Below, in pieces: positions 17,508 to 26,500 of a stretch of DNA of 64,000 bases (positions are counted from its first letter, which is position 1; every line of letters starts with the position of its first letter). A program made the translations under genes and the position numbers. The notes under the pieces are model-generated. The model was not told where the DNA came from and ran no database searches. It saw only the letters and a list, made by a program, of their open reading frames with translations. The DNA is from Runella limosa DSM 17973 (GTDB lineage Bacteria > Bacteroidota > Bacteroidia > Cytophagales > Spirosomataceae): positions 156,894-220,893 of the forward strand of contig NZ_KI519423.1 in NCBI RefSeq assembly GCF_000482465.1, in the 5' to 3' direction.

Positions 17508-19076
17508 TTATTTCTTCTTTCTAGGCTCTTTGGCGACTTTACCAGGCTCTTGATCTTTCTTTTTACCCGTACGGAAACCTGCAGGATAAGAAGAACGAAT
17601 TGAGTTCATTGGCAAAATACGAATCTCTACCCGACGGTTACGGCTCATTCCATCCACTGACTTATTATCAGACACTGGGCGCAACTCTCCGTAGTATTCT
17701 ACCAATACGCGGCTTGGGTCTTGCATACCGTTACGAATCAAATAACGTTTAGCAGCTTCCACCCGACGCTTCGACAACTGGATGTTATAATTATCAGACG
17801 CACGGGCATCGGTATGGCCTACAATCACCGCGCGGCAGTTTGGACGCACGTTCAAGAGGTCAATTACTTGCTTCAAGATTTGCTGAGATGGGTCTTTGAT
17901 GATGGCTTTGTCAGTATCAAACTCAATATTACCAAACATCGCCTCGCACTCTTCTTTAGGCAAATTTTTCGCAATGATGTCTTTCACGTATTTTTCCAAA
18001 TCCATCGCAACCCCACCTCCAGACACGATGCTGTTGGCTGGTGTGTTGGGCTCTTTATCAAACAAGTCAGCTACGCCATCACCATCTGTATCGGTAAACA
18101 AACGTGGATCAACTGGCTTAGGCATATTTGCTTTAGCAATCGAGTCCGCATCGTTCATGGTAGGATTATACGGCGGCGCAATCAAATCCAATGGATTGGT
18201 ATAACGCAAGTGGTAGCGGCCTTTGGCAGGGTCATGCACCCAATTTCCTTTGGCATCTTTTTTCGCCATCACAGCATTCTTGCCTATTTTATACGTTAGC
18301 GAGAGGCCAATGCTTCCCCACTTGTCTAATTTTGAGTCGCCTTTTCTAAACAACCAAATATCTTGACGAGGATATTGTTCTGAACCACCTCCACCGTAGG
18401 TTACGTCTAATTTCTCCGTATTTACGTGATTGAGGGTAAAGTCTAAACCAATATCGATTCGAGGAGATGCTTCAAAATGAATGGCCGAACCGATTGGGAA
18501 AACAATTTCACGGGTATAAGTAGAACCATCACGTTCCCACTCACCTGCTGTTTTAGAGCTTCGGTTGGTGTTGGTACGAATCAATTCAACTGATTTGCCA
18601 GTACCTAAGCGATACACCCGCGAGTTGAACCACATGTAGCCATAACCAGCATACACATCCCACTTCCAACGTTTCAGCTTATTGTATCCAAACAAAATCG
18701 GCTTGAGGTTTGCGTGGGCGTTGATGGTGGTTTGTAAAAAACCTTTACTTTCAAAATGGGCATTGTAGATACGCTCTTTTGAACCATTCAGGTTTCCAGT
18801 CCAAAAATTGACGCTAGCCCCAAAAATAGGCGTTACTTGCTTGTGGAGCGCAAGCCCAAGGCCACCCGTCAAATGTTCTTCGGGGCCGAGTTTAAAATCA
18901 TACTGACGAAGATCCCCATAAAATTGGGTAAGAGCCGGGGTAATTGTAAGTGCCCATGTATTTAACTTGTTTGGACCTTCGTAGCCCGCGCTTTTAGGGC
19001 TAGGCGACTGCGCATTGGTCTTTGCTACAGCCAACGATAACAAAAATAGAGTGGACAGTAAATTAATTTTTTTCAT
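17508..19076 (-). CDS. OmpA-family outer-membrane protein with beta-barrel and peptidoglycan-binding domain
   Basis: Outer-membrane protein that probably tethers the outer membrane to peptidoglycan. From ATG 19076 the protein is 522 aa with a signal peptide (MKKINLLSTLFLLSLAVAKTNA). Next is a beta-barrel-like region (about 25-290), then a calcium-type stretch DTDGDGVADLFD (about 329), then the OmpA C-terminal domain (about 370-490: FDTDKAIIKDPS, GHTDARASDNYNIQLSKRR, RNRRVEIRI). A longer in-frame start at 19166 would overlap the 3' part of rnpB and lacks a signal peptide at its N terminus, so I prefer 19076. It ends in a strong terminator. Confidence 0.9.
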   Translation of the reverse strand: MKKINLLSTLFLLSLAVAKTNAQSPSPKSAGYEGPNKLNTWALTITPALTQFYGDLRQYDFKLGPEEHLTGGLGLALHKQVTPIFGASVNFWTGNLNGSKERIYNAHFESKGFLQTTINAHANLKPILFGYNKLKRWKWDVYAGYGYMWFNSRVYRLGTGKSVELIRTNTNRSSKTAGEWERDGSTYTREIVFPIGSAIHFEASPRIDIGLDFTLNHVNTEKLDVTYGGGGSEQYPRQDIWLFRKGDSKLDKWGSIGLSLTYKIGKNAVMAKKDAKGNWVHDPAKGRYHLRYTNPLDLIAPPYNPTMNDADSIAKANMPKPVDPRLFTDTDGDGVADLFDKEPNTPANSIVSGGGVAMDLEKYVKDIIAKNLPKEECEAMFGNIEFDTDKAIIKDPSQQILKQVIDLLNVRPNCRAVIVGHTDARASDNYNIQLSKRRVEAAKRYLIRNGMQDPSRVLVEYYGELRPVSDNKSVDGMSRNRRVEIRILPMNSIRSSYPAGFRTGKKKDQEPGKVAKEPRKKK

Positions 19077-19130
19077 GGGCAATGAGTGTTGTTTACTGCA
19101 AAATAGTATTACAAAACTTTTTTTTAATAG

Positions 19131-19543
19131 CGTAATCGGGCCTATAAGCCGGATTCTGTTTATCAATTTAACTTGACAATCTTATCATTTATCTGGCTTC
19201 AACGTTGCCGTTGAAATCTATCAACCTACCCATGCCGACACCTCCGAAGAGAATTAGAACGAGTAGCTCTAAAATCGACACTTATTTGGTCTTTCAGCCC
19301 GTAAGGTTTACCGTGCCCCGTCTGTCGCCAGCCGAGCGGTGGGCTTTTACTCCACCTTTTCACCTTTTCCATTTCTTGTTCAGAAACGGTAGTTTATTTT
19401 CTGTTGCACTTGCTGTCAAATAGCCGTCGCCAACTATCTGCCTTCCCGTTAGGAAGTACGGTACTCTGCGCTGTCCGGACTTTCCTTCCTGCCTTCCACA
19501 TAAAGCGAGAGCAGAACGATAAGACGGCCTCGATAACGCTATC
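19131..19543 (-). ncRNA. rnpB: RNase P RNA
   Basis: Catalytic RNA of ribonuclease P, which removes 5' leaders from tRNA precursors. On the reverse strand the universally conserved segments GGAAGGAAAGTCCGGACA (P4 5' part) and ACAGAATCCGGCTTAT (P4 3' part) are present, with GCAAGTGCAACAGAAA between them. Helix P1 can be drawn between GCGTTATCGAGGCC at the 5' end and GGCCCGATTACGC at the 3' end, and P2 between TCTTATCGTT and AATGATAAGA; these pairings set the boundaries to within a few bases. The size, about 413 nt, fits a bacterial A-type RNA. Confidence 0.92.
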
Positions 19544-19548
19544 GGGTA

Positions 19549-19556
19549 CAAAGCTA
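19549..19556 (-). promoter_or_regulatory. -7 box of rnpB
   Basis: TAGCTTTG on the reverse strand is a perfect TAnnTTTG box and would start transcription at about 19543, exactly where the P1 helix of RNase P RNA begins. A TTTG lies 24 nt further upstream, slightly more distant than usual. Confidence 0.6.
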
Positions 19557-19631
19557 TAAAGAGTTCGCCTCTTTAAAAATCAAATAAAAAGAAAAAAATC
19601 GTAAATACCATGAATAGGGGCGCTTTTTACC

Positions 19632-21065
19632 CTACAACAAGCCGTCTATTTTGACGTCAATCTGTCCTTTTGCCACAATTAATGCCACCAAAGAGGTCGG
19701 TGTTAGATAGACTTGATCGGGGTCAAGGCGGTCTAATCGCCCTCCAAATGCCACTCCTTTGGCCACTTTCCGATTGGTAAGCTGTTGGCGAATAGCTTTT
19801 TGCGCTTCGTCCACCTGATCACCTACCGAAAACACAAACTGCTGTTCTATCTGTTTGGCAAATTTTCCTTGTAAGAGCCAGTTGGCCGTTTTCAATAACA
19901 CATTCTTGGTGTCTAAATCATAATCAACATTTTTCAACGATAACGTTCGTGACGCTGCGTCATAATGCGGAATCCCTTTTAAATAAATGACGCCATTGAT
20001 ACTTCCTTTCACGCCCGATTTGATAATCAGCTTATCGTTCTGACCATAAATGTCAACACTCGTCACCTCAATTTTGTATTTTCCTTCTTTAAAATCGAAC
20101 CGTTTTCCTACAAATTGTGTAGCTGCCAGCTTCGACGCTTCTTCGTAAGGTACCACCCCAATCAAGCCAATCTGGAAGCCTTTGGGAATATCTTTCACAA
20201 TCATCAAATTAGGAATTTCGGTCGCAGGTTTGATGGTGGGTTTTTCCCCCGTGAGGGTCTGGGTAAATCCCCTGATGCCGATACTTGTGCTAATTTTTCC
20301 TTTATCAATTTGGAACGGTGTCATTAAAATATCAGTCGGAGTAACAACCAGCCAAGTACGGTATTCTTCCGACAATTGACGCGGCTCTCGGATGAGGTTC
20401 CATGCCTGCACCACGTACGGTTTTACTTCGATGCTCTCTTGGATATTTTTATCAATGGCCTTGGAAAATGTCTCAAGGTTTTCGGAAATTTTACGGCTGA
20501 TGATGCCCGTAATTGGGATTTCGATATTGGCTACTTTGATACTCGGCTTGGTCACCCAATCAAACCCCGCAGATACCGTCTGAGAACGCACTTTCCAGTC
20601 GGGGTCAACGCCAAAACGTGTCATAAATTTGAGATTGATTTGAAATTCGGTCGCTTGTGCACCCGTAATTCCTAAAACTTGGTACGATTTTTCTCCCCAA
20701 ATTTTCAGCGGAACAGTATAGTACAACAGCGAATCGCGGGCTTCTGCTACGATGAGCGCCCGTTTCCACACTTTTATCTTAAATCCTTCTTGGCGGTCGT
20801 TGTCTTCATAAATCAAGCCTTGCACTTGTGTATTGAGGTGGCGCGTCAGTTCGGCAATCGACAATTCGATGGGAACGTGAACCGTCGATCTATGTTTTTC
20901 ACTCTGAATATCCATGTTCGTGTGTTTATACGATTCAGTAGGTGCTTTGGGCTGCGTGGTAGTGGATGGCTGGCAACCCGTTAATACTAAAAAACAAACT
21001 ACGGGTAAAAAAAGCAACGACTTTGAAAGGCGAAAACAAATAACAAATGGCTGTTTTTGTAGCAT
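19632..21065 (-). CDS. DUF4403 family lipoprotein
   Basis: An exported lipoprotein of the DUF4403 family; biochemical role unknown. From ATG 21065 the protein is 477 aa, with a signal peptide and lipobox (LVLTGC, Cys about residue 31), so it should be lipid-anchored. The body contains the family's two duplicated lipid-binding-like halves, for example HVPIELSIAELTRHLN near 63, RVSAGFDW-like beta segments, and a C-terminal VALIVAKGQIDVKID. It is the last gene of a reverse run rbfA-pheA-csaA-GH20 fragment-DUF4403 and starts 39 bp after the truncated GH20 gene. Confidence 0.85.
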   Translation of the reverse strand: MLQKQPFVICFRLSKSLLFLPVVCFLVLTGCQPSTTTQPKAPTESYKHTNMDIQSEKHRSTVHVPIELSIAELTRHLNTQVQGLIYEDNDRQEGFKIKVWKRALIVAEARDSLLYYTVPLKIWGEKSYQVLGITGAQATEFQINLKFMTRFGVDPDWKVRSQTVSAGFDWVTKPSIKVANIEIPITGIISRKISENLETFSKAIDKNIQESIEVKPYVVQAWNLIREPRQLSEEYRTWLVVTPTDILMTPFQIDKGKISTSIGIRGFTQTLTGEKPTIKPATEIPNLMIVKDIPKGFQIGLIGVVPYEEASKLAATQFVGKRFDFKEGKYKIEVTSVDIYGQNDKLIIKSGVKGSINGVIYLKGIPHYDAASRTLSLKNVDYDLDTKNVLLKTANWLLQGKFAKQIEQQFVFSVGDQVDEAQKAIRQQLTNRKVAKGVAFGGRLDRLDPDQVYLTPTSLVALIVAKGQIDVKIDGLL

Positions 21066-21104
21066 GGCGGTTAGGTGCAAAAGCACGCTTTATTTTGGGT
21101 TAAA

Positions 21105-21587
21105 TTAAGGTTGGTCTTCGATATAGCAACAGGGTATTTTCCAGTCAACTCCTTGTACGCGCTGGGCGCCCATGATGGCCTGTGGCATGAGCTGTTTCAG
21201 GGCGTGGATACCCGCAGCAAATCCTTGCGGCTGCTCGGCGGTAATGACGATACGTTGGGGGGAAATATCCAGAAAATAGCCTTTATGGCCTAATTTTAAG
21301 TCTTTGCCTGGCACCAGATTGATGCCTTCTTTGACGCGAAAATTACCCGCAAACACGCGCGTATCATGACCCGACACCAACCCAATCGTTTGCGCAAACT
21401 CTTCTGCAAAGTGGCGCAAGTGAGGGTCGGTGCTAGTGACGGCAATCAGCAAAGTTTTGGGGAAAATAAAATGGCCGTTTTTAGGCACTAAATGCGCTGG
21501 TTTGGGAACAATCGGGTAGGTTGACTGCGCCAAGGCTGCCCCCCAACTCGCTACGCTTAACCACAGATACAAGCAAACTTTTTTCAC
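21105..21587 (-). pseudogene. Orphan N-terminal domain of a GH20 beta-N-acetylhexosaminidase (catalytic domain missing)
   Basis: The 160-residue product matches only the N-terminal non-catalytic domain (GH20b) of secreted beta-N-acetylhexosaminidases: signal peptide KKVCLYLWLSVASWGAALAQ, then STYPIVPKPAHLVPKNGHF, and GYFLDISPQRIVITAEQPQGFAAGIHALKQL. The frame stops at WKIPCCYIEDQP, precisely where full-length enzymes (IEDxPRFxYRG) enter the catalytic barrel. No Met is available after the overlap with csaA, so I place the start at GTG 21587; earlier Met codons would overlap csaA. No catalytic domain follows; the DUF4403 gene begins instead. Probably a deletion remnant, though a free-standing domain is possible. 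Confidence 0.65.
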
Positions 21588-21603
21588 CTTTTTCGTTCTT
21601 GAA

Positions 21604-21945
21604 TTAGGCCAAACGGGCTCCATTGGGGACGGGGCGCTCGGGCTGAGACAGCACCACTTCGCCATCAGGCAGCACAAATCCCGTCACGAGTACTTCCGAC
21701 ATAAAATCGGCCACTTGTTTTGGGGGAAAGTTGGTCACACAAATCACTTGGCGACCTAGCAGTTCTTCTTTGGTATAGAGTTTCGTTACCTGCGCCGAAC
21801 TGCGCTTTGTCCCGATTTCGGCCCCTAAATCAACCCAAATTTTGTAGGCTGGTTTCCGCGCTTTTTGAAAGTCTTCGACCTGCACAATTGTCCCTGCGCG
21901 AAGTTCCACTTTTTCAAACTCTTGCCACGAAATATCCATTATCAC
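21604..21945 (-). CDS. csaA: CsaA-type tRNA-binding/export chaperone
   Basis: Small dimeric OB-fold protein related to the tRNA-binding domain of methionyl- and phenylalanyl-tRNA synthetases; reported as an export-related chaperone in Bacillus. The sequence shows the family pattern: FEKVELRAGTIVQVEDF, ARKPAYKIWVDLG, GTKRSSAQVTKLYT and QVICVTNFPPKQVADFMSEVLVTGF. Length (113 aa) is typical. It begins 6 bp after pheA stops, which suggests a shared transcript. Confidence 0.93.
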   Translation of the reverse strand: MIMDISWQEFEKVELRAGTIVQVEDFQKARKPAYKIWVDLGAEIGTKRSSAQVTKLYTKEELLGRQVICVTNFPPKQVADFMSEVLVTGFVLPDGEVVLSQPERPVPNGARLA

Positions 21946-21951
21946 TGTTTT

Positions 21952-23025
21952 TTACGTGTTTTTAACGTAGCTACCAAGCAATTTGATATAACTGCGGTGT
22001 TTTTTAAACACTTTCTGTACATTCTCGTCTTTGAAATACCCCTCTAATTCAATAAAAAACCAAAAATTAAAATCCTCGCTTCCTTTGTAGGGACGGCTTT
22101 CGATTTTGGTTAAGTTGATATTAGCCCGTTTAAAATCTTGCAGAAAGCCTGCCAATACGCCAGGTTTCTCGGTATCAGGCAAACGTGCAATGAGCGTCGT
22201 TTTATCATTTTCACTCGGCTGATTGACAAAGTCTTTGGCCAAAATAAAAAAGCGAGTGCGGTTGTTGCTGTTGTCTTCGATGTTATCAAAAAGCACGGGT
22301 AAGCTAAACAAACGTGCCGCAATCACGGAGCAAATGGCCGCACTTTCGGGGTCTTCGGAAGCCAATTTAGCTGCTTTCGATGTCGATTCTACCTGAATTT
22401 CTTCAGGCTGAGTTTGTTCAAAATATTTATTTAAAAACCCACGACACTGACGAAAAGCAATGTCTTTTGAGTAAATACGCTTGATTTTAGACGGGTTTTC
22501 GCATTCTGTGGCAAGGGCAAAATGCACTGGAATTTTGAGCTCGGCAGCAATACTAATACTGGTTTCATTCAGCAAGTCAACCGTCTCATATACAATTCCT
22601 TCCTGGTTATTTTCGATGGGAATTACCCCAAACTTTGCCCGTCCCGTATCCACCGCCTCAAACACCGATTTAATCGTTGGAAGGGTCATGTACTCACTCA
22701 TTCCGCCAAAACGGCTTTCGGCTGCTTGGTGGGTAAAACTTCCTTCAGGGCCCAAATACGCAATGCGTTCGGGGAGTTCGATATTTCTAGCAGTGGCAAA
22801 AATCTCCAAATAAATCGCCTCGATTGCCTCGGGCGTCAGCATCCCTTTGTTTTGTTTGTTAAGCCTATCCAAAATTGATTTTTCGCGTTCGGGGCGATAA
22901 ATCACCGTCTTAGTAGCTCGTTTCAATTCCCCTACCTTATGCACCCACTGCATTCGTTGATTGAGGAGAATAAGTAATTGATCATCAATGGCATCAATTT
23001 CGCGACGGATGTCTTCTAAAGTCAT
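21952..23025 (-). CDS. pheA: Bifunctional chorismate mutase / prephenate dehydratase
   Basis: Converts chorismate through prephenate to phenylpyruvate in phenylalanine synthesis. Chorismate mutase (AroQ) domain at about residues 1-85 (LEDIRREIDAIDDQLLILLNQR). Prephenate dehydratase at about 92-275 (YLGPEGSFTHQAA, IPIENNQEG, NRTRFFILA including the catalytic Thr). ACT domain at about 285-357 with the phenylalanine-binding ESRP motif (NLTKIESRPYKG), so feedback inhibition by phenylalanine is expected. Length (357 aa) is typical. Confidence 0.95.
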   Translation of the reverse strand: MTLEDIRREIDAIDDQLLILLNQRMQWVHKVGELKRATKTVIYRPEREKSILDRLNKQNKGMLTPEAIEAIYLEIFATARNIELPERIAYLGPEGSFTHQAAESRFGGMSEYMTLPTIKSVFEAVDTGRAKFGVIPIENNQEGIVYETVDLLNETSISIAAELKIPVHFALATECENPSKIKRIYSKDIAFRQCRGFLNKYFEQTQPEEIQVESTSKAAKLASEDPESAAICSVIAARLFSLPVLFDNIEDNSNNRTRFFILAKDFVNQPSENDKTTLIARLPDTEKPGVLAGFLQDFKRANINLTKIESRPYKGSEDFNFWFFIELEGYFKDENVQKVFKKHRSYIKLLGSYVKNT

Positions 23026-23094
23026 TTTTTGGTTGGGTTAAAAAACAAAACAGCGGTTAGTGGTCAGTGAAGAGCGGCCAGCACAAATAGTATA

Positions 23095-23478
23095 TTATTC
23101 GTTGTCAGGAGTTTCGCCATCGGCAGGCGGTGGAATGGTCAGTCCCGCAAAGAGTGAGTCCATTTTGGCGGCATACTCGGCGGTGTCATCCAGATAATAA
23201 TGTAACTCAGGAACAATGCGGAGTTGATGCCGAATTTTAGTTCCTAACAACTGACGAATAGATTTGTGGCGTTCTTGGATTTGTTCGAGTAATAATCCTT
23301 TGTTTTTAGCAGCTAAAAAACTCAAATACACCCTTGCTACGCTCAAATCAGGCGACATACGCACGACGGTCACGGTAATAAAGGCATTGTCAAACCACGA
23401 ACGGCCTTCTTTTTGAAATATATCGCTCAAATCTTTTTGGATTTGACGCGCCACTTTTTGTTGTCTTTTCGATTCCAT
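23095..23478 (-). CDS. rbfA: 30S ribosome-binding factor A
   Basis: KH-domain protein needed for late 16S rRNA processing and 30S maturation. From ATG 23478 the protein is 127 aa. The family start (RQQKVARQIQKDLSDIFQKE) and the core VRMSPDLSVARVYLSF are clear, as is IRQLLGTKIRHQLRIVPELHYYLDDT. A start at 23508 would add 10 residues that are not family-like. A TAnnTTTG box lies 40 bp upstream. Confidence 0.93.
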   Translation of the reverse strand: MESKRQQKVARQIQKDLSDIFQKEGRSWFDNAFITVTVVRMSPDLSVARVYLSFLAAKNKGLLLEQIQERHKSIRQLLGTKIRHQLRIVPELHYYLDDTAEYAAKMDSLFAGLTIPPPADGETPDNE

Positions 23479-23516
23479 ACATATAAGTCGATGAAACGTA
23501 CTGTTCATCTTTTTTG

Positions 23517-23524
23517 CAAAGGTA
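23517..23524 (-). promoter_or_regulatory. -7 box for rbfA
   Basis: TACCTTTG on the reverse strand, 38 nt upstream of the rbfA ATG; perfect TAnnTTTG match. No clear -33 box at 19 nt. Confidence 0.5.
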
Positions 23525-23598
23525 CAAAATTCTAAAACGCGAAAGTGGTACGGTTTTTGTTCAAGAGCTAAAATAGCAAATCAGATCACTCAGCGACC

Positions 23599-26500
23599 AT
23601 GCCTAAATTCTACACCTTTGGAATACTTTTTCTGATAATTGGCTCATTTTTTAATGCCTTTGCTCAAACATTTACCTCTTCCAATCTCCCCATTATTGTC
23701 ATCACAACTGGTGGGCAAACGATTGCAGACAACCCCAAGGTAAATGTCAATATGGGCATTATTGACAACGGACCAGGTAATCGAAATTATTATCGAAACC
23801 CTGCCAATAATAACCAGCCCGACCCTTTCAATAACTACAACGGAACGGTAGGCATCGAACACCGTGGCTCATCTTCCCAATTTTTCCCAAAAAAACCCTA
23901 CGGTTTTGAAACCCGTACCGAAACAGGCGACGACCTCAAGGTGTCTTTATTGGGGATGCCCAAAGAAAGCGACTGGATTCTAAATGCCAGCTACACCGAC
24001 AAAACCCTGATGCGCGACGTACTGACGTACCATTTGTCAAACCAAATGGGCATGTATGCTACGCGTACCAAGTTTGTTGAGTTGGTGGTCGATGGCGATT
24101 ATAAAGGCGTTTATATACTGATGGAAAAAATAAAACGAGATGCCAATCGGGTCAATATTGCCTCACTCAAACCCGCCGATAACTCAGGCGATGCCCTTAC
24201 GGGAGGCTACATCCTGAAAGTGGATAAAAATACGGGCAGTGCCGACGCTTATTGGAAATCGCCTTATCCTGCCAATAACCTGATGGAAATCAACATCATG
24301 CTTGAATACCCCAAGAAAGATGATATTACCACCGAGCAATTTGAATACATCAAAAACCACTTTACCAATTTTGAGCATACCCTCAACGGCCCCAACTTCA
24401 AAGACCCAACCAATGGATATGCCAAGTACATTGACGTCAACACTTTTGTAGATTATTTTTTACTTACCGAACTCACCTACAACATTGATGCGTACCGCCT
24501 GAGTGTTTTTTTCTACAAAGACCGCGATAGCCGCGACTCTAAAATTAAAATGGGGCCAGCTTGGGATTATGACCACTCATACGGCAATGCTAATTATTGC
24601 AAAGGCTGGGAAACCAATCACTGGGCGTATGATTTTGTACGAGAGTTTTGTCCACAAGACGACAAGCAAACCCCTACTTGGTGGGCACGTTTGCTTCAAG
24701 ACCGTGAGTTTTGTCTCAAAGTCCGTGAACGCTGGCAGCAACTTCGCCAAAACCAATGGACCAACAGCAATATCACAACTTTTGTGAACCAAAACGTAGC
24801 GCTCCTTGGCGAGTCTCAAGTACGCAATTTTCAACGATGGCCACTGTTGGGTGAATGGATTTGGCCTAATTACTACTGGGGAAATACCTACCAAGAAGAA
24901 ATTGATTGGTTTAAAAACTGGACAGAACAACGCCTCAGCTGGCTGGACGCCAACATCTCACGTGTGGGTGCCTTGGCCAACGAACCCGCCGATTGTGCCT
25001 CGGTGACAAAACCAACCGTGGCTTCACCTGTCAATTATTGTATTGGGCAAACCGCTTCTGCACTTTCCGCAGGTGGTGTAAGCCTGAAATGGTACACTCA
25101 AGCAACGGGTGGTACTGGCAACACCTCCGCTCCTACTCCAGCGACGGGCAGCGCGGGCACAACGTCTTACTACGTTACCCAAACCATCAATAATTGTGAA
25201 AGTACACGGGCACAAATCGACGTAATAGTAGCCTCTCAAGCCACAGCACCTACGGCTACCACGTCCATTGAATACTGCCAAGGTCAAACAGCATCGGCCC
25301 TTACCGCCAATGGCTCAAACCTAAAATGGTACACGGCACCTTTTGGAGGAACAGGCGCAACTACCGCACCTACCCCCTCAACTTCCGCCGCTACCTTGAC
25401 CAGTTATTTTGTTTCTCAAACCGTGAATGGCTGCGAAAGTAGTCGTACTCAAATCAACGTAAATGTCAAAAACCGACCAGATATTCCGCACACAGTAGCC
25501 AACCTTAATTACTGCCAAGGCCAGACGGCACTGCAACTTTCGGCGAGCGGAACGGCCTTGTTGTGGTACACTGTAGCCACAGGAGGTACTGGCTCCTCAG
25601 GTGCTCCGATTCCATCGACAACTACCGTTGGAACAACCTCTTATTTTGTCAGCCAAACCCTGAATGGTTGCGAGAGCAATCGCGCCGAAATCAAGGTCAA
25701 TGTAGGCACCAAAACCACTGCTCCTAGCGCGTCTAACGTTGAGTATTGTCAAGGGCAAACGGCTTCGCCTCTCACAGCTACTGGAAATGATTTACTTTGG
25801 TACACTTCCTCGACGGGAGGTGAAAGCAGTACCACAGCCCCAACACCCTCCACTGCTAGTCCCAATATTTTGAGCTATTTTGTTTCACAAACCACTAGCG
25901 GATGCGAAAGCAACCGTACGCAAGTGATGGTGACTATTCGCAGCAAACCCAGTGTTCCCGAAATCACCAACAGCCCGAGTTATTGCCAAGGTGATGCTAC
26001 CAGCCCACTCACGGCAGTAGGAAGCTCGTTGAAGTGGTACAGTGGGCCAGTAGGAGGTACAGGAAGCACCACTGCTCCTACGCCCTCAACAGCGAGCGCC
26101 AGCCTGTTGAGTTACTACGTATCACAAACCGTGAATGGTTGCGAAAGTAATCGTACGCAAGTGTTAGTGACCGTTCGAGTACGCCCAGGCCTCCCCGTCG
26201 TAAGTAATACCGTTTACAACTACTGCCAAGGAGACGCTACTACTCCCCTGACTGCCAGCGGGACATCACTCAAATGGTACGACAGCGCAACGGGAGGCAC
26301 AGGCAGTAGCATTGCCCCCACTCCTCCTTCAGCAACGGCCAAAACGCTATCTTATTACGTGAGTCAGACTGCCAACAACTGCGAAAGCAGCCGTGCGCTC
26401 GTCTCTGTGGTTATCAAAACGAAACCTTCACCTCCTACCGTTAGTGGGGTTATTAACTATACACAAGGGCAAGCCCCCTCTGCCCTGAGTGCCACTGGTA

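Noticed and set aside
17721-18299. Forward-strand 192-codon frame antisense to the OmpA-family gene
   Set aside because: Complement of a well-supported domain structure; no start context or family signal.
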